A program made the position numbers and the translations under genes. Positions 34,978-45,400 of a DNA stretch of 64,000 nucleotides are shown piece by piece. The notes beneath the pieces are model-generated. The model saw only the letters and a program-made list of their open reading frames with translations, was not told where the DNA came from and did no database searches. Each line of letters opens with the position of its first letter. The first letter of the stretch is position 1. Source of the DNA: Accumulibacter sp. (GTDB lineage: Bacteria > Pseudomonadota > Gammaproteobacteria > Burkholderiales > Rhodocyclaceae); NCBI RefSeq assembly GCF_036625195.1, contig NZ_JAZKUG010000001.1:4650001-4714000 (forward strand), written 5' to 3'.

Positions 34978-37900
34978 ATGAAAGTATCGATCATTACCCC
35001 ATCCTTCAACCAGGCGCAGTTTCTACCCGCCAACCTCGCCTCGGTGCAATGCCAGGTACGCGCAGACTTCGAACACATCGTCGTTGACCCCGGCTCAACC
35101 GATGGCAGTACCGGGATTGCGCTGAGCGCATCCGGTGTCACCGTCATCGCCGAGCCCGATCGAGGCCAGTCTGACGGCATCGGCAAGGGCTTTTCGCGGT
35201 CAACGGGCGACATTCTCTGCTGGCTCAACTCGGACGACCTTTTCCCCGACAACCTCGTCCTCGCTTCCGTGATCGAAAGCTTTGAAGAAAACCCCGATGT
35301 AGACATCGTCTATGGCGACGTCAACTTCGTTGACGCCGACGGCAAGTTCCTCCGCAAGGGCTTCGTCAACCAGGCGTCGGAGAAACTGCTAGCCTCCTTC
35401 GAGTATCAGGTCGGGATTGTCCAGCCGGGAGTCTTCTGGCGCCGTCGCGTATTCGAGGCAATCGGCGGGCCATCGGAGGAATTCGAGTACTGCATGGACT
35501 ACGAGCTGTGGGTACGCATGGCCGCGAAGGGGTACAAGTGGCGTTACCTGCCGCGAGTCCTGGCTCATCACCGTTGGTGGGGTGGCATGAAGACCAGCTC
35601 CCGACGCGACCTGAGCCTGCGCGAGCACTGCAAGGTCTGTGACCGCTATTTTGGCTACGTGCACTGGAAATGGCTCGATCGCTTTGCCGACTATCTCTGC
35701 TCCAGCCAGGATGGTGTGGTGAACCACGCCGCCAGCATCGATCCAGAGGCCAAGTCGACGGCGATTCGGCGCGTGATCGATGAAGTCGTGTCACAGGAGA
35801 TGCTGCGCCGGCTGTCGACTGCCGACGCACCGGAGATGGTCGAGACCTGGCGTTATCTGCAACGCAACCACCCTGAGAAGAAGCGCATCTATTTCCAGCA
35901 GTCCGACCTCGAGATCGTCAGCGAGTCTGCTGCCGACCCGAAGGCTCGCGAACGAGTCGCCTGGAACATATTCGATGCAACGACGAGCGACGGTTTGGCT
36001 TATCGCGCCTACCATGTCCCGGATAATTTCGACCGCTATTTCCTGCGTGACTGGCATGAAAGGCAGTTGAGACGCTCTGCCGATGCGCTGGCACGCTTCC
36101 GACGTGAGCGGCGCGGCGACATTTGTGTCATTGTTGGCAATGGACCAAGCCTGCGCAGAAGCGACCTCTCGCTGCTGGCCAGCGTCGATACGATCATCTC
36201 CAATTTTGCGGTTCTCAGTTCCGATCTCCGACGTTCGGCGACCATCCTGACAGTGGTGAACGATCTGGTCGCCCGGCAGGGCGCCATCGACTTCAATTCT
36301 TTGCCGACGAAAAAGGTTGTCCCGTTCTGGCTCGGGAACCACTTCAACGAATCGGATGACACTTTCTTCGTCAACGCGACCGTCAAGCCGGACTTCGGCC
36401 TCGATTTCGTCGAGGATGCTTCGTGGCGCTCGACGGTGAGCTTCTTCAACCTGCAGCTGGCCTATGCCATCGGTTACCGCAAGGTCATACTGATCGGATT
36501 TGATCATTCCTACGTCCAGCCCAAAGGGATCGGTGAGGGCACACTCATCAGCCAGACCGAAGACGACGAGAACCATTTTGACCCACGCTACTTCAAGGGC
36601 AAGGACTGGCAGGCGGCCGATACCGCGAACATGGAGAAGATGTACGTCGTCGCGAAAGCGGCCTACGAAAAGGATGGTCGGGAAATCGTCAACTGCACCG
36701 TCGGCGGACGTCTGGAACTCTTCAGACGGGCCGATCTTGGCACTGAACTGGCCATGCAGCAGCCTGCGCGGCCATCGTCGGGAGACGAAACGGCGGAGCC
36801 GGGGCCAAGGCTCCTCATGGTCGACAGCACGCCAGTCGGTCACTGTTCGGCAACCGGACAACTGAAGCAGACTTTTCTCGGCGACTGGCCGGAGTCGCGA
36901 TTCCTGCAGATATGGGAAACGGGTGGTCGGAGTTCCAGCCTGCGCCTGATTCGTCTTGGGCAGTCGATCGCAGAAAGTCAGGCTGCCCAGCCATCGCTGG
37001 AAGAGGTGATTGCGGCGATCCGGCTCTTTGATCCGGAAGTGATCTATTTCCGACCGATCGAGTCGGAGCTTCTGTTTGACGCCGTGGACCGCGTGCGCCG
37101 TGAGTTCCCTCGGCCATTGGTCGTTCACATGATGGACGACTGGCCAGAACGTCTGCGCCTGACGGACCCGGCTAGGTTCTTGCGTCTCGACCAAGCATTG
37201 CGCAGTTTGCTCGACAGCGCGAGCCTGCGTCTGAGCATCTGCCAGGCGATGTCTGATGCATACCATCAGCGGTACGGCGGCGACTGGCTGCCCTTGGCCA
37301 ACGGTGCTGATCCGTCCGAATTCCCGTCCAGGGACCCGCAATCTCGACCGCCAGTTGCGGCAGCGGCGCCCTTCGTGATTCGATACATGGGCGCACTGGC
37401 AGATGACATGACCTACTCGAGCGTCCGCGACGTCGCCAACGTGGTCTCCGAACTGAGCGCAGATTACCCCGTGCGTTTCGAAGTCCACACCATGGACTGG
37501 TGTCGGGCGAAGGCCGAGAGCGACATCGGACAGCTGCCGGCAGTCGTGGTGACGAATCTGGTCGAGGTGAGCGCCTACCGGCGCTGCCTTTGCGAGGCGG
37601 ATGCATTGCTGATCGCCTACAACTTCGACGCCAAGAGCCTCTCGTATATTGGCCTCTCGCTCGCCAACAAGCTGCCCGAATGTCTCGCCTCTGGCACGCC
37701 CGTTTTGGCATACGGCCCCTTGGAGGCGGCAACGATCCGCTACCTCGAGCAGGCGGGTTGTGCTCAGCTCGTGGTACGGCAAGACCCTGCCGAACTGAGA
37801 GCGGCCGTCGAAGTACTATTGAATCACCCGGAAAAACGACGGGAGTTGGGAACGAAGGGACGCAACCACGTACGGGCAAGGATGTCGAAAAGCGGCGTGC

Positions 37901-39429
37901 AACAGGAATTTCGCAAGTTCATCCAGAGCACGCTCGCTACCGGACATTCAGCTGTTGCGCCGGTGGTCGGTCCGTTCGAGCGCCGCCAGTTGGCTCACTA
38001 CGACGAGACGGACTGTATTGCCGAACTATTCTCAACCGTATTGCACGGGCGACTGATGATCGACGTGGGCGCCCACCACGGATGGGCACATGCACCTTTT
38101 CTCAAGAAGGGGTGGCGCATCTTCGCCTTCGAGCCAGACGAGGAGAACCGTCGCAAACTGCTTGAGCGCCTCTCGACCAGCGCGAACAAGGGGCTGCTGA
38201 CCCTCGATACTCGCTGCGTCAGCAACCGGTCGCAAAAGGGCGTCTCTTTCTACCGTTCGGAACAGAGCAGTGGCATCAGCGGCTTGTCGGCCTTTCATGA
38301 AAGCCACGTCGAAGCGCAGCGGGTCGACACAACGACTCTGGGCGAGTACTTCGAGGACCAGGAACTGCCCGCCGTCGACTTCCTGAAGATAGATACCGAG
38401 GGGCACGACCTGTTTGTCCTGGAGGGTTTCCCGTGGGCGCGGACGAGACCCGCCGTGATCGAATGCGAGTTTGAAGATACCAAGACCGTGCCGCTGGGTT
38501 ACACCTTCCACGATCTGGCGCGCTTTCTGCTTGACAAAGGGTACTCCGTCTATGTCAGCGAGTGGCACCCGATCGTCCGTTATGGCATTCGGCACGACTG
38601 GAATCGACTCACCCGTTATCCCTGCGAGTTGGCGGAAGCCAAGGGCTGGGGCAACCTGCTGGCTTTCCGTGATCCGATCGATGATCAGAGCCTCATCGCA
38701 GCCGTGCGCAAGGTACTGAAGGTCGGCTCCGGCGAGGCGGCGAAGACGACGATCGCTGTCTCCGGACAGCCAGAAGCAAGTCCGGCGGTTCCCCATGGAG
38801 CCCAGACCGGCTCGCCGCATCGTCTTCTGCGCATCGTCCCCGGACGCTTCTTCCGACAGACGGCAGCCAACCAATGGCGCTACACCCATTCCGATGCGGC
38901 CCAGCGGCAGTGGCACGCCATCCTTGAGCGGCCCCAGGCAACCGCCGGAGCGACATACGCAGCGCGGTTCACCCTCATGTCGAACCGCGCAATGACGGTA
39001 CAGTGCTCACTTGCACGCCATGGCGACACGGCGTTCGAGGCCGCCCACCAGAGGACAAGGCTGCTGCCCGGACAGCCACGGACGATTACGCTGCGCAAGC
39101 AGTTCGCCCGGCCGCACGCAGCCTTCCGCGTCCAGTTGGAAGTGCTCGAACTCGAAGGTGGCGGCACCGCCGATCTGACCATCGACGCTCTGGCGATCTC
39201 GGAAACGGTGTACAGTGTCGTCCGCCGCCTCGGTGATCACGGCGTCAGCCTGAAGACGGCCAACCGCCTGTACCGGGAGGGCGATTACCAGACGGCACTC
39301 GGCCTCTATCTGTCGTTGAGTCAGAAGCGCCCGCTGAACATGTACATGGAAAATGCCCTTCAGACCGCCTACCGCTTGGGGATGGACTCGGCGAAGTCAG
39401 CGGAAGACTTGGCTTGGCTGCTGTCCTAG
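34978..39429 (+). CDS. composite enzyme: GT2 + MptE-like + GT-B glycosyltransferase + FkbM methyltransferase + beta module (1483 aa)
   Basis: One uninterrupted frame with at least five modules. Residues 1-230: GT2 glycosyltransferase (VSIITPSFNQAQFLPANL, DPGSTDGS, WLNSDDLFPDN). Residues ~380-605: MptE-like/DUF115 domain (ICVIVGNGPSLRRSDLSLLA, VILIGFDHSYV), related to the protein encoded at 26813-27508. Residues ~615-1000: GT-B-like glycosyltransferase (LLMVDSTPVGHCSATGQL at the start, donor-side LANKLPECLASGTPVLAYG). Residues ~1005-1240: FkbM methyltransferase (LMIDVGAHHGWAHAPFL, VDFLKIDTEGHDLFVLEGF). Residues ~1281-1413: the shared beta module. A short TPR-like tail ends the protein. It would perform several steps of glycan assembly in one cytoplasmic polypeptide. 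No signal peptide or membrane helix. The next gene's start overlaps its 3' end. Confidence 0.82.
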   Translation: MKVSIITPSFNQAQFLPANLASVQCQVRADFEHIVVDPGSTDGSTGIALSASGVTVIAEPDRGQSDGIGKGFSRSTGDILCWLNSDDLFPDNLVLASVIESFEENPDVDIVYGDVNFVDADGKFLRKGFVNQASEKLLASFEYQVGIVQPGVFWRRRVFEAIGGPSEEFEYCMDYELWVRMAAKGYKWRYLPRVLAHHRWWGGMKTSSRRDLSLREHCKVCDRYFGYVHWKWLDRFADYLCSSQDGVVNHAASIDPEAKSTAIRRVIDEVVSQEMLRRLSTADAPEMVETWRYLQRNHPEKKRIYFQQSDLEIVSESAADPKARERVAWNIFDATTSDGLAYRAYHVPDNFDRYFLRDWHERQLRRSADALARFRRERRGDICVIVGNGPSLRRSDLSLLASVDTIISNFAVLSSDLRRSATILTVVNDLVARQGAIDFNSLPTKKVVPFWLGNHFNESDDTFFVNATVKPDFGLDFVEDASWRSTVSFFNLQLAYAIGYRKVILIGFDHSYVQPKGIGEGTLISQTEDDENHFDPRYFKGKDWQAADTANMEKMYVVAKAAYEKDGREIVNCTVGGRLELFRRADLGTELAMQQPARPSSGDETAEPGPRLLMVDSTPVGHCSATGQLKQTFLGDWPESRFLQIWETGGRSSSLRLIRLGQSIAESQAAQPSLEEVIAAIRLFDPEVIYFRPIESELLFDAVDRVRREFPRPLVVHMMDDWPERLRLTDPARFLRLDQALRSLLDSASLRLSICQAMSDAYHQRYGGDWLPLANGADPSEFPSRDPQSRPPVAAAAPFVIRYMGALADDMTYSSVRDVANVVSELSADYPVRFEVHTMDWCRAKAESDIGQLPAVVVTNLVEVSAYRRCLCEADALLIAYNFDAKSLSYIGLSLANKLPECLASGTPVLAYGPLEAATIRYLEQAGCAQLVVRQDPAELRAAVEVLLNHPEKRRELGTKGRNHVRARMSKSGVQQEFRKFIQSTLATGHSAVAPVVGPFERRQLAHYDETDCIAELFSTVLHGRLMIDVGAHHGWAHAPFLKKGWRIFAFEPDEENRRKLLERLSTSANKGLLTLDTRCVSNRSQKGVSFYRSEQSSGISGLSAFHESHVEAQRVDTTTLGEYFEDQELPAVDFLKIDTEGHDLFVLEGFPWARTRPAVIECEFEDTKTVPLGYTFHDLARFLLDKGYSVYVSEWHPIVRYGIRHDWNRLTRYPCELAEAKGWGNLLAFRDPIDDQSLIAAVRKVLKVGSGEAAKTTIAVSGQPEASPAVPHGAQTGSPHRLLRIVPGRFFRQTAANQWRYTHSDAAQRQWHAILERPQATAGATYAARFTLMSNRAMTVQCSLARHGDTAFEAAHQRTRLLPGQPRTITLRKQFARPHAAFRVQLEVLELEGGGTADLTIDALAISETVYSVVRRLGDHGVSLKTANRLYREGDYQTALGLYLSLSQKRPLNMYMENALQTAYRLGMDSAKSAEDLAWLLS
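38818..39216 (+). repeat. shared beta module, copy 1 (most diverged)
   Basis: Encodes FRQTAANQWRYTHSDAAQRQ at its start, CSLARHGDTAFEAAHQRTRL in the middle and VQLEVLELEGGGTADLTIDA at its end. The same order of motifs occurs four times in the protein encoded at 42475-47889. Predicted all-beta, carbohydrate-binding-like (inference). Confidence 0.75.
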
Positions 39430-42398
39430 GCGTCGCATCCTCCCTCGCCCGTTCCGGCTTGTTGGTGAAAAACCTCAGTGACTTGCGCCGCACCGTCGCG
39501 CCATCGCACTCCTCCTCAGCTAACCCGCTGCGTTTCGCGCGTGCGCTCGCAAAATATGGCTTTCTCTCAGAAGCGGTCGATACGCTGCATCGAATCATTC
39601 GCCTGCATTCAGCCTCTGCCAGTGCTTACCAGAGTCTTGGGGATGCACTGAAGGATCAAGGTTCTCTTGAAGAGAGCCTTGCTGCCTACAATACGGCACT
39701 GGATCTGGCGGGTTGTCCATCCCTCTCCTTGGCACTGGCCAGAGCCCGGGTCCTGCGCTGGCTGCGCCGCCACCACGAGGCATGCGCGGCGTATCAAACC
39801 GCCATTCAATTGCGCGAAGCGGCCGGCGGGCACGCCTACGGCGAAGAAGTATACCTGGAGCTCGGCAATGTCTGGCAGCACCTCGGAAATCAGCAGAAAG
39901 CCGCAGACGCTTTCGCAGGCTGGATCGAAAGCGCCTATCTGGCAGACCATCGTGACGGTACCATTTATTGCTGGATACCCAAGAATGCGTGCACTTTCCT
40001 GAAAACCGCGATGGTTCTGAATAGCTCATCAGCCGAGACTTTTCGCGCATCTCATCAAGATGCGCATGTCTTCACACGCCAGCCCAACTCCGGATTTCAT
40101 CTGGCTGAGGTCACGCATCTCGAGGATCCACGATATTTCGCCTTTACCGTTCTACGCGATCCATTTGAACGTCTCGCCAGCGCCTTCGCCAATCTTTTCG
40201 TTCAGCCCATGCGCCACGCCCCGGCTGCGACGGATGGCGTACGCGAAGTGATCCTCCATGTCTACCACAAGAAGCAGACTGCTCCGGATTTCGCACGGTC
40301 AGTCACCTTCGACGAATTTATCCATTACATAGCCGATACCGACGATATTGACCTCAACTATCATTGGCGACCACAATGCACCTTCTTCAGCCGCGATCTT
40401 TCAAATTTCCACTTCATCGGAAATTTTGAGAACATGGGCGACGTCATCAGGACTCTTGGTGAGCGCCGCGGCTGGAATTTCGGTGAATTGAGAGCCGTCA
40501 ATACCACGGACTATAGCGGCTCACTGGGCAACAAGCCTTTCCACAACATCCTGCCCGCCGAGCTGGCCGAACTTCCCCACTTCCCAACCGCCAATAGACT
40601 CTTCACCCCTGAACTCAGACTGTTGGTGGCCAAGCGGTTTGCCCGGGACTTTGAGCTCTACAATCGGTGCTTCGGTCTTGACCTGTCGCAGGCTTTCTCA
40701 GTAAACGTGGAAGACTCGCCCAGCAGAAGGAGCGCAATGAGCAGCATGGATCGTCGGCAGCAAGCTGCCGATCAGCCGACCGCCCCACCCGCCGGTCCCG
40801 ATTTTCCGATCGCGCGCGCGGCGGCAAGCTCTGAAGGTCCCTTCGATTTGACTCTCCCCGTCTCGTCGGAGCAGCCCAGAGATTTCGAGGAGAAGCTGGC
40901 TGCGGCCTTCGCAGCTCAAGCCGAAGGCAAGTCGGCCCGACTCGTCTTGGCGGCCGGAATTTATCGTTCAAGCGTGTCATTCGCCTGCCGCGACAAAACA
41001 TCGGCTGTCGTCGTCATCGAGGCGGAGAGTAGTGGCACGGCAGTTTTCTCCGGCTCCGATCCTCTAGGCGGATGGCGCCCAGAGGGCAAGTTTTGGTCAG
41101 CGCCTTGGCCCTATCGCCTCGGGCTCGCTTCAGCGCCATCGGCTTGCGGAGACCCCTACCTGGAAACGCCCGAGCTGATGTTGCGCAGAGAGATTCTTCT
41201 GGTAGACGGCGTATTGCTCCGCCAAGCACTCCACCATGGGGACTTGGGGCCCGGCTCCTTCTATGTGGATGAGCGGCAAGCCCGGGTTCTTCTCGCTCCG
41301 CCCGTGGGCGTTGACCCATGCTCGGCCTTGGTCGAGGTAGCGACCCGTTCCGTAGCACTGCGAATCAATAATGCCTCGAACGTCGTGATCAAAGGCCTGG
41401 TATTCAAGCACGACGCATCCTTTCACGCTGCGCCACGCTGTGCGCCCCTGCAGCTTGAAAACTGCGATGACGTGCTCATCGAGAACTGCGTCTTCAGCGA
41501 AAACAACAACAAAGGCCTCTACTTGGGTGGGACCCGCAATTCCAACGTGGTTATCCGCCGGTCCCGGTTCATCCGCAATGGATGCATCGGACTGAGCGCA
41601 GTGAGATGCTGCAACCTTCTTCTTGAGGATTGTCAAACCAACCTGAATAACTGGCGGGGGGCTGCCGCAGGACTGTATCGTGGTTGGCCTTGCGGGTTCA
41701 AGATCTCACAATCTGTGGGCGTGACGGTGCGTCGTCACCAGTCCGTCCGAAACCTTGCAACCGGGGGCTGGATCGATTTGAACAACCGCGACATTTGCAT
41801 CGAAGACAGCTTATTCTATGGCAACTTCCGCGGCTTGCACTTGGAGGCTGGATCTGGCCCCTTCCTTGTCCGGCGCTGTCAGGTGATTGGCAATCGCCAG
41901 GAGCCGACCATACATGAGTGGCGATGGGCGTTCGGCTCCGGCATCGTCTTGACCCACGTATCCGATGTCACCCTTCAGGAGAATGTCATCGCCGACAATG
42001 ATCTGGCCCAAGTGGGTGTGCGGGATGACCGGGAAGTCCGGGTCTGGCTCGATCCAGATTCCGGTCAACGGGAGGAATGGCATACCGAGCGACTGCGACT
42101 GGTCGCCAACACCATCATCAGTTCGCGTCTCCGGCCGACACTGCTCCATCTACCTGACGAATCTTTCGACGCGGGCCGCTTCTGGAAGGCCTTCTATTCG
42201 CACAACAATACCTACGTTGGCGCGATGGGGAGCAAGGACTTCCTGATCGGCGCCACCAAGCCATCGACCGCTCGAAATAGCAAGGATGGCGAATTCCCGC
42301 CGCAAGCCGGGGCGCTTGATTTCGCGGAGTGGCTCGACTACTCCGGTCAGGATGTCTCCTCCGCCTACCTCCCGGCTGATACCTGTCGCCTGGAGTGA
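39414..42398 (+). CDS. composite protein: TPR + sulfotransferase + right-handed beta-helix (994 aa)
   Basis: Residues ~20-170 are TPR repeats (AYQSLGDALKDQGSLEESLA). Residues ~180-430 are a sulfotransferase domain: IYCWIPKNACTFLKTAM supplies the 5'-phosphosulfate loop of PAPS enzymes and FTVLRDPFERLASAFANLF the 3'-phosphate site, with a late histidine-containing strand. Residues ~442-994 form a parallel beta-helix, with rungs such as DDVLIENCVFSENNNKGLYL, NVVIRRSRFIRNGCIGLSA and RDICIEDSLFYGNFRGLHLE, as in polysaccharide lyases and epimerases (NosD/pectate-lyase-like). I took the TTG at 39414 because GGAAG lies seven bases upstream; GTG at 39465 is an alternative. The predicted role is sulfation plus modification or cleavage of a glycan. 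A beta-helix with no signal peptide is odd for a cytoplasmic protein. Confidence 0.8.
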   Translation: MAAVLGVASSLARSGLLVKNLSDLRRTVAPSHSSSANPLRFARALAKYGFLSEAVDTLHRIIRLHSASASAYQSLGDALKDQGSLEESLAAYNTALDLAGCPSLSLALARARVLRWLRRHHEACAAYQTAIQLREAAGGHAYGEEVYLELGNVWQHLGNQQKAADAFAGWIESAYLADHRDGTIYCWIPKNACTFLKTAMVLNSSSAETFRASHQDAHVFTRQPNSGFHLAEVTHLEDPRYFAFTVLRDPFERLASAFANLFVQPMRHAPAATDGVREVILHVYHKKQTAPDFARSVTFDEFIHYIADTDDIDLNYHWRPQCTFFSRDLSNFHFIGNFENMGDVIRTLGERRGWNFGELRAVNTTDYSGSLGNKPFHNILPAELAELPHFPTANRLFTPELRLLVAKRFARDFELYNRCFGLDLSQAFSVNVEDSPSRRSAMSSMDRRQQAADQPTAPPAGPDFPIARAAASSEGPFDLTLPVSSEQPRDFEEKLAAAFAAQAEGKSARLVLAAGIYRSSVSFACRDKTSAVVVIEAESSGTAVFSGSDPLGGWRPEGKFWSAPWPYRLGLASAPSACGDPYLETPELMLRREILLVDGVLLRQALHHGDLGPGSFYVDERQARVLLAPPVGVDPCSALVEVATRSVALRINNASNVVIKGLVFKHDASFHAAPRCAPLQLENCDDVLIENCVFSENNNKGLYLGGTRNSNVVIRRSRFIRNGCIGLSAVRCCNLLLEDCQTNLNNWRGAAAGLYRGWPCGFKISQSVGVTVRRHQSVRNLATGGWIDLNNRDICIEDSLFYGNFRGLHLEAGSGPFLVRRCQVIGNRQEPTIHEWRWAFGSGIVLTHVSDVTLQENVIADNDLAQVGVRDDREVRVWLDPDSGQREEWHTERLRLVANTIISSRLRPTLLHLPDESFDAGRFWKAFYSHNNTYVGAMGSKDFLIGATKPSTARNSKDGEFPPQAGALDFAEWLDYSGQDVSSAYLPADTCRLE
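40727..40739 (+). promoter_or_regulatory. internal ribosome-binding-site-like sequence and in-frame ATG at a domain border
   Basis: AAGGAG (40727-40732), four bases, then ATG at 40737 in the frame of the surrounding gene. It lies exactly between the sulfotransferase and beta-helix parts, so the beta-helix could also be made alone. Confidence 0.4.
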
Positions 42399-42474
42399 TT
42401 CACCGTAACGTCTCCGACGCATATTGCGCCGACATTGTCTTCAATGCCGCCGCATCCATGGCGAGGCACATGAA

Positions 42475-45400
42475 ATGGAATGGTCACCCAAGTTTCTTTG
42501 TGGCTTCATGAAGTCGCCGGTGGCGCTATCCGATGGCAGGGTGACGACCTGCACCAAAGACTGCAGCGGTGACAACGCCTTTGCCAGTCTTTACGAGCAT
42601 GCCTTTCCCGAAATAGCACAAAGGTATCGCGATTTGCGTCTTGCAGTGATGAGCGATCCATCACTGCTTCCCCATTGTCACTATTGCTATCTGACCATAC
42701 CCGAGTCAAGACGAATTGGGCGCCCGGGTGCCAAGTGGCTCAGTGTCGACAACAGGGACGGGAAGATTCAACAGTTTCTCCAGGCGTTCAATCCACGCTC
42801 CGTAATACTGAACCTCGAGCTGTCCAGCAAGTGCGATTTGAGGTGTGTGGACTGTTTTGTGTCGCAGCCCCAGTTTCGCTCGGCTCGTGGCGCGGCGAAT
42901 ATGGACATTGATCGGCTCCTGGAATGGCTGAGCGGTACCGGCCAAGACATCAGCCAGATGCGTCTCTATCATCTTGGGGAAACCTGGTTGAATCCGCGGT
43001 GGGCAGAGTTCACACGCGCGGCAAGGATGCAGAATTCCAGCACCTTCCTCTTCACCTCGACGAACGGGGCATTGATGGGAAAGCTGGGCGTATTTGAGCA
43101 GCTACCAACATCCGGAATCAATCATATCCTGTTCTCCATACATGGTGCGAGGCAGTCCAGTGTGAAGAGGTATATGGGACGTTCTTTTGATCTACGAGCT
43201 GCATTTGACGCCGCGAAACGAACAGCCGAGATCCGCGATCGCCACCAAGGCAATTTCGATCTATCCTGGAGATATGTCCTGACCAAGTGGAATGACTCGC
43301 AAGAGGAAATTCACGAGGCAAAGCGTTTGGCACAGGAGATCGGGTTCAGGGAAATTCACTTTACCCTCAACCACACGCCATCGCACGGTGGACGTTTCAG
43401 GATTGACACGGAGGATTGGAGAGTTCTTCGCGAACAATGTGCGCTCACTTCGTCGAAGTCCGTTGCTTACCAGCGTGACACGCCCATGGTTGCACTGTAT
43501 GTCCCGGCACCAAAGCCGACTGGATCTCGAGCGGCTTCGTTTTTCCGGGTCTTTGATGACCCGGCCGACTCGTCACTTGACAGATGTGAGGTGACGACGG
43601 ACACTGGCTCAGCTGGTTCCGGCCTTTCGCACGATGGGATGTTGCATGCTGAGCAGGCACGACAGACCGTGCTCCGCAGCGGCCAGAAGACTGCCTCTAG
43701 CCGCTGCGTCGACGGGCCGGGTCTTCGGCTGGAGCCAAGTCTTCATTTCAACCAGATTTCGCCGAACCGTTGGAGCTACGTCCATTCGAACGCCAGGCAG
43801 AAGCTTTGGGTGGCCGTATTCGACGCTCTGGGCCCGACTGCTGGCAGGGAATTCGTCGCCACCGTTCGTTTGCAGTCGAGCCACGGAATGATGGTGGACG
43901 TCAGCATAGGGCGTTACGGAGCGTCGAACTACGAGGGTGCAAACAAACGTGTCTGCCTTGCCCCAGGAATCGCGCAGCCCGTGGTGGTGCGCAAAATATT
44001 CGGCAACTCACATGATTCGTTGAAGCTGCAGCTGGACGTCCTGCAAATGCAAACAGGCGGGACAGCAGAACTGTTGATCGACTCAGTGGCGATAAGCGCC
44101 AGGAGCCAGTTACCCACACGAGGATGTGCCATGAGAAAAGCCTACATCGCGAATTTCGAGAAGGACTCCGTCTCTGTCATCGACCTCGACGCCAATGCCT
44201 GTGTTGCAAACATTCCCACACAGCATGAGCCGCAGGGGATAGCCGTCGCGCCGAATGGTGAGCGATTCTACGTCGGGAACTACGGCGCGAGTAGCGTGAC
44301 GGTTTTCGACGCGCAAAACCACGAATGCCTCGCCACCATCCCGGTGGGGAGCAAGCCGGTTGGCATGCGACTTTCGCCTGATGGTTCGCAATTGTATGTC
44401 GCCACCCAGAAAGGCGGTGGTGTGACGGTGATCGATTGCCTTCGCAACAAGCGTATCGCCGACATCGACATCGGGCAAAATACTCTGGACGTTTCCGTTA
44501 ATCCGGTCGATGGAACTGTTTATGCGGCAAATTGCGAGGATAACGCCGTGTACGTAATCGACCCAACCGAAAAGCGCATATCGGGGGCTCCGATTGCGGT
44601 CGATGGCGGCCCGGTTAGCATTGCTGTCAACTCGGCGGGGACTCGTCTTTATGTGGTCTGCCAGAGCAGCAATGCTGTCGCCGTTATCGATCCCGGAACA
44701 AGAAGCGTGATTGGCAGAATCCCAGTTGGCAGTGCGCCGTTCGACCTTGCCATAACCCCAAACGATGAAAAAATCTACGTCACGGACCGCGAGGACGGAA
44801 ACGTCACGGTCGTTGATGCAGCAGCAAACGAGCCCGTCGGCAAGATCTTTGTCGGCGGAGCCCCGACCGGAATTGACGTGGATCCGCAGGGTACTCGGTT
44901 GTACGTTGCCAATTGGTCAAGAAGCCAGATTTCCGTATTGAGCGTGTCCGAGGATAGGTTGATTGCAAGTATTCCCGTAATGGGCGTTTCATATACCTTT
45001 GGCCGCTTCTTTTCACCGATCCAAGGCGAGGCAGAGTTATCGACCCACAAGGAGAATCAGGGATTCACTGTGAAGCCCGGGTTGCATTTCAGGCACATTT
45101 CTCGCAATCGATGGCGCTATCTCGACTCGGGCACCACCCAGAAGATTTGGATTGCGGTTTTCAACGATCCAGGCCCGACTGCGGCGAGGGAGTTTGCAGC
45201 GACTATTCGCGTTGAATCGAATCGAACGATGACTGTGCGCGTCAGCATCGGTCGCGAGGGCAGCTCGGAGTACGAGGGGGCGTACAGGTCTGTTGGGCTT
45301 GTGGCGGGAATACCGCAGGACGTCTCCGTTCACAAGGAGTTCTCCAGAACCCACCAAGCGTTGAAGGTACAGTTGGAAGTTCTGGAGTTGGAAGGGGGCG

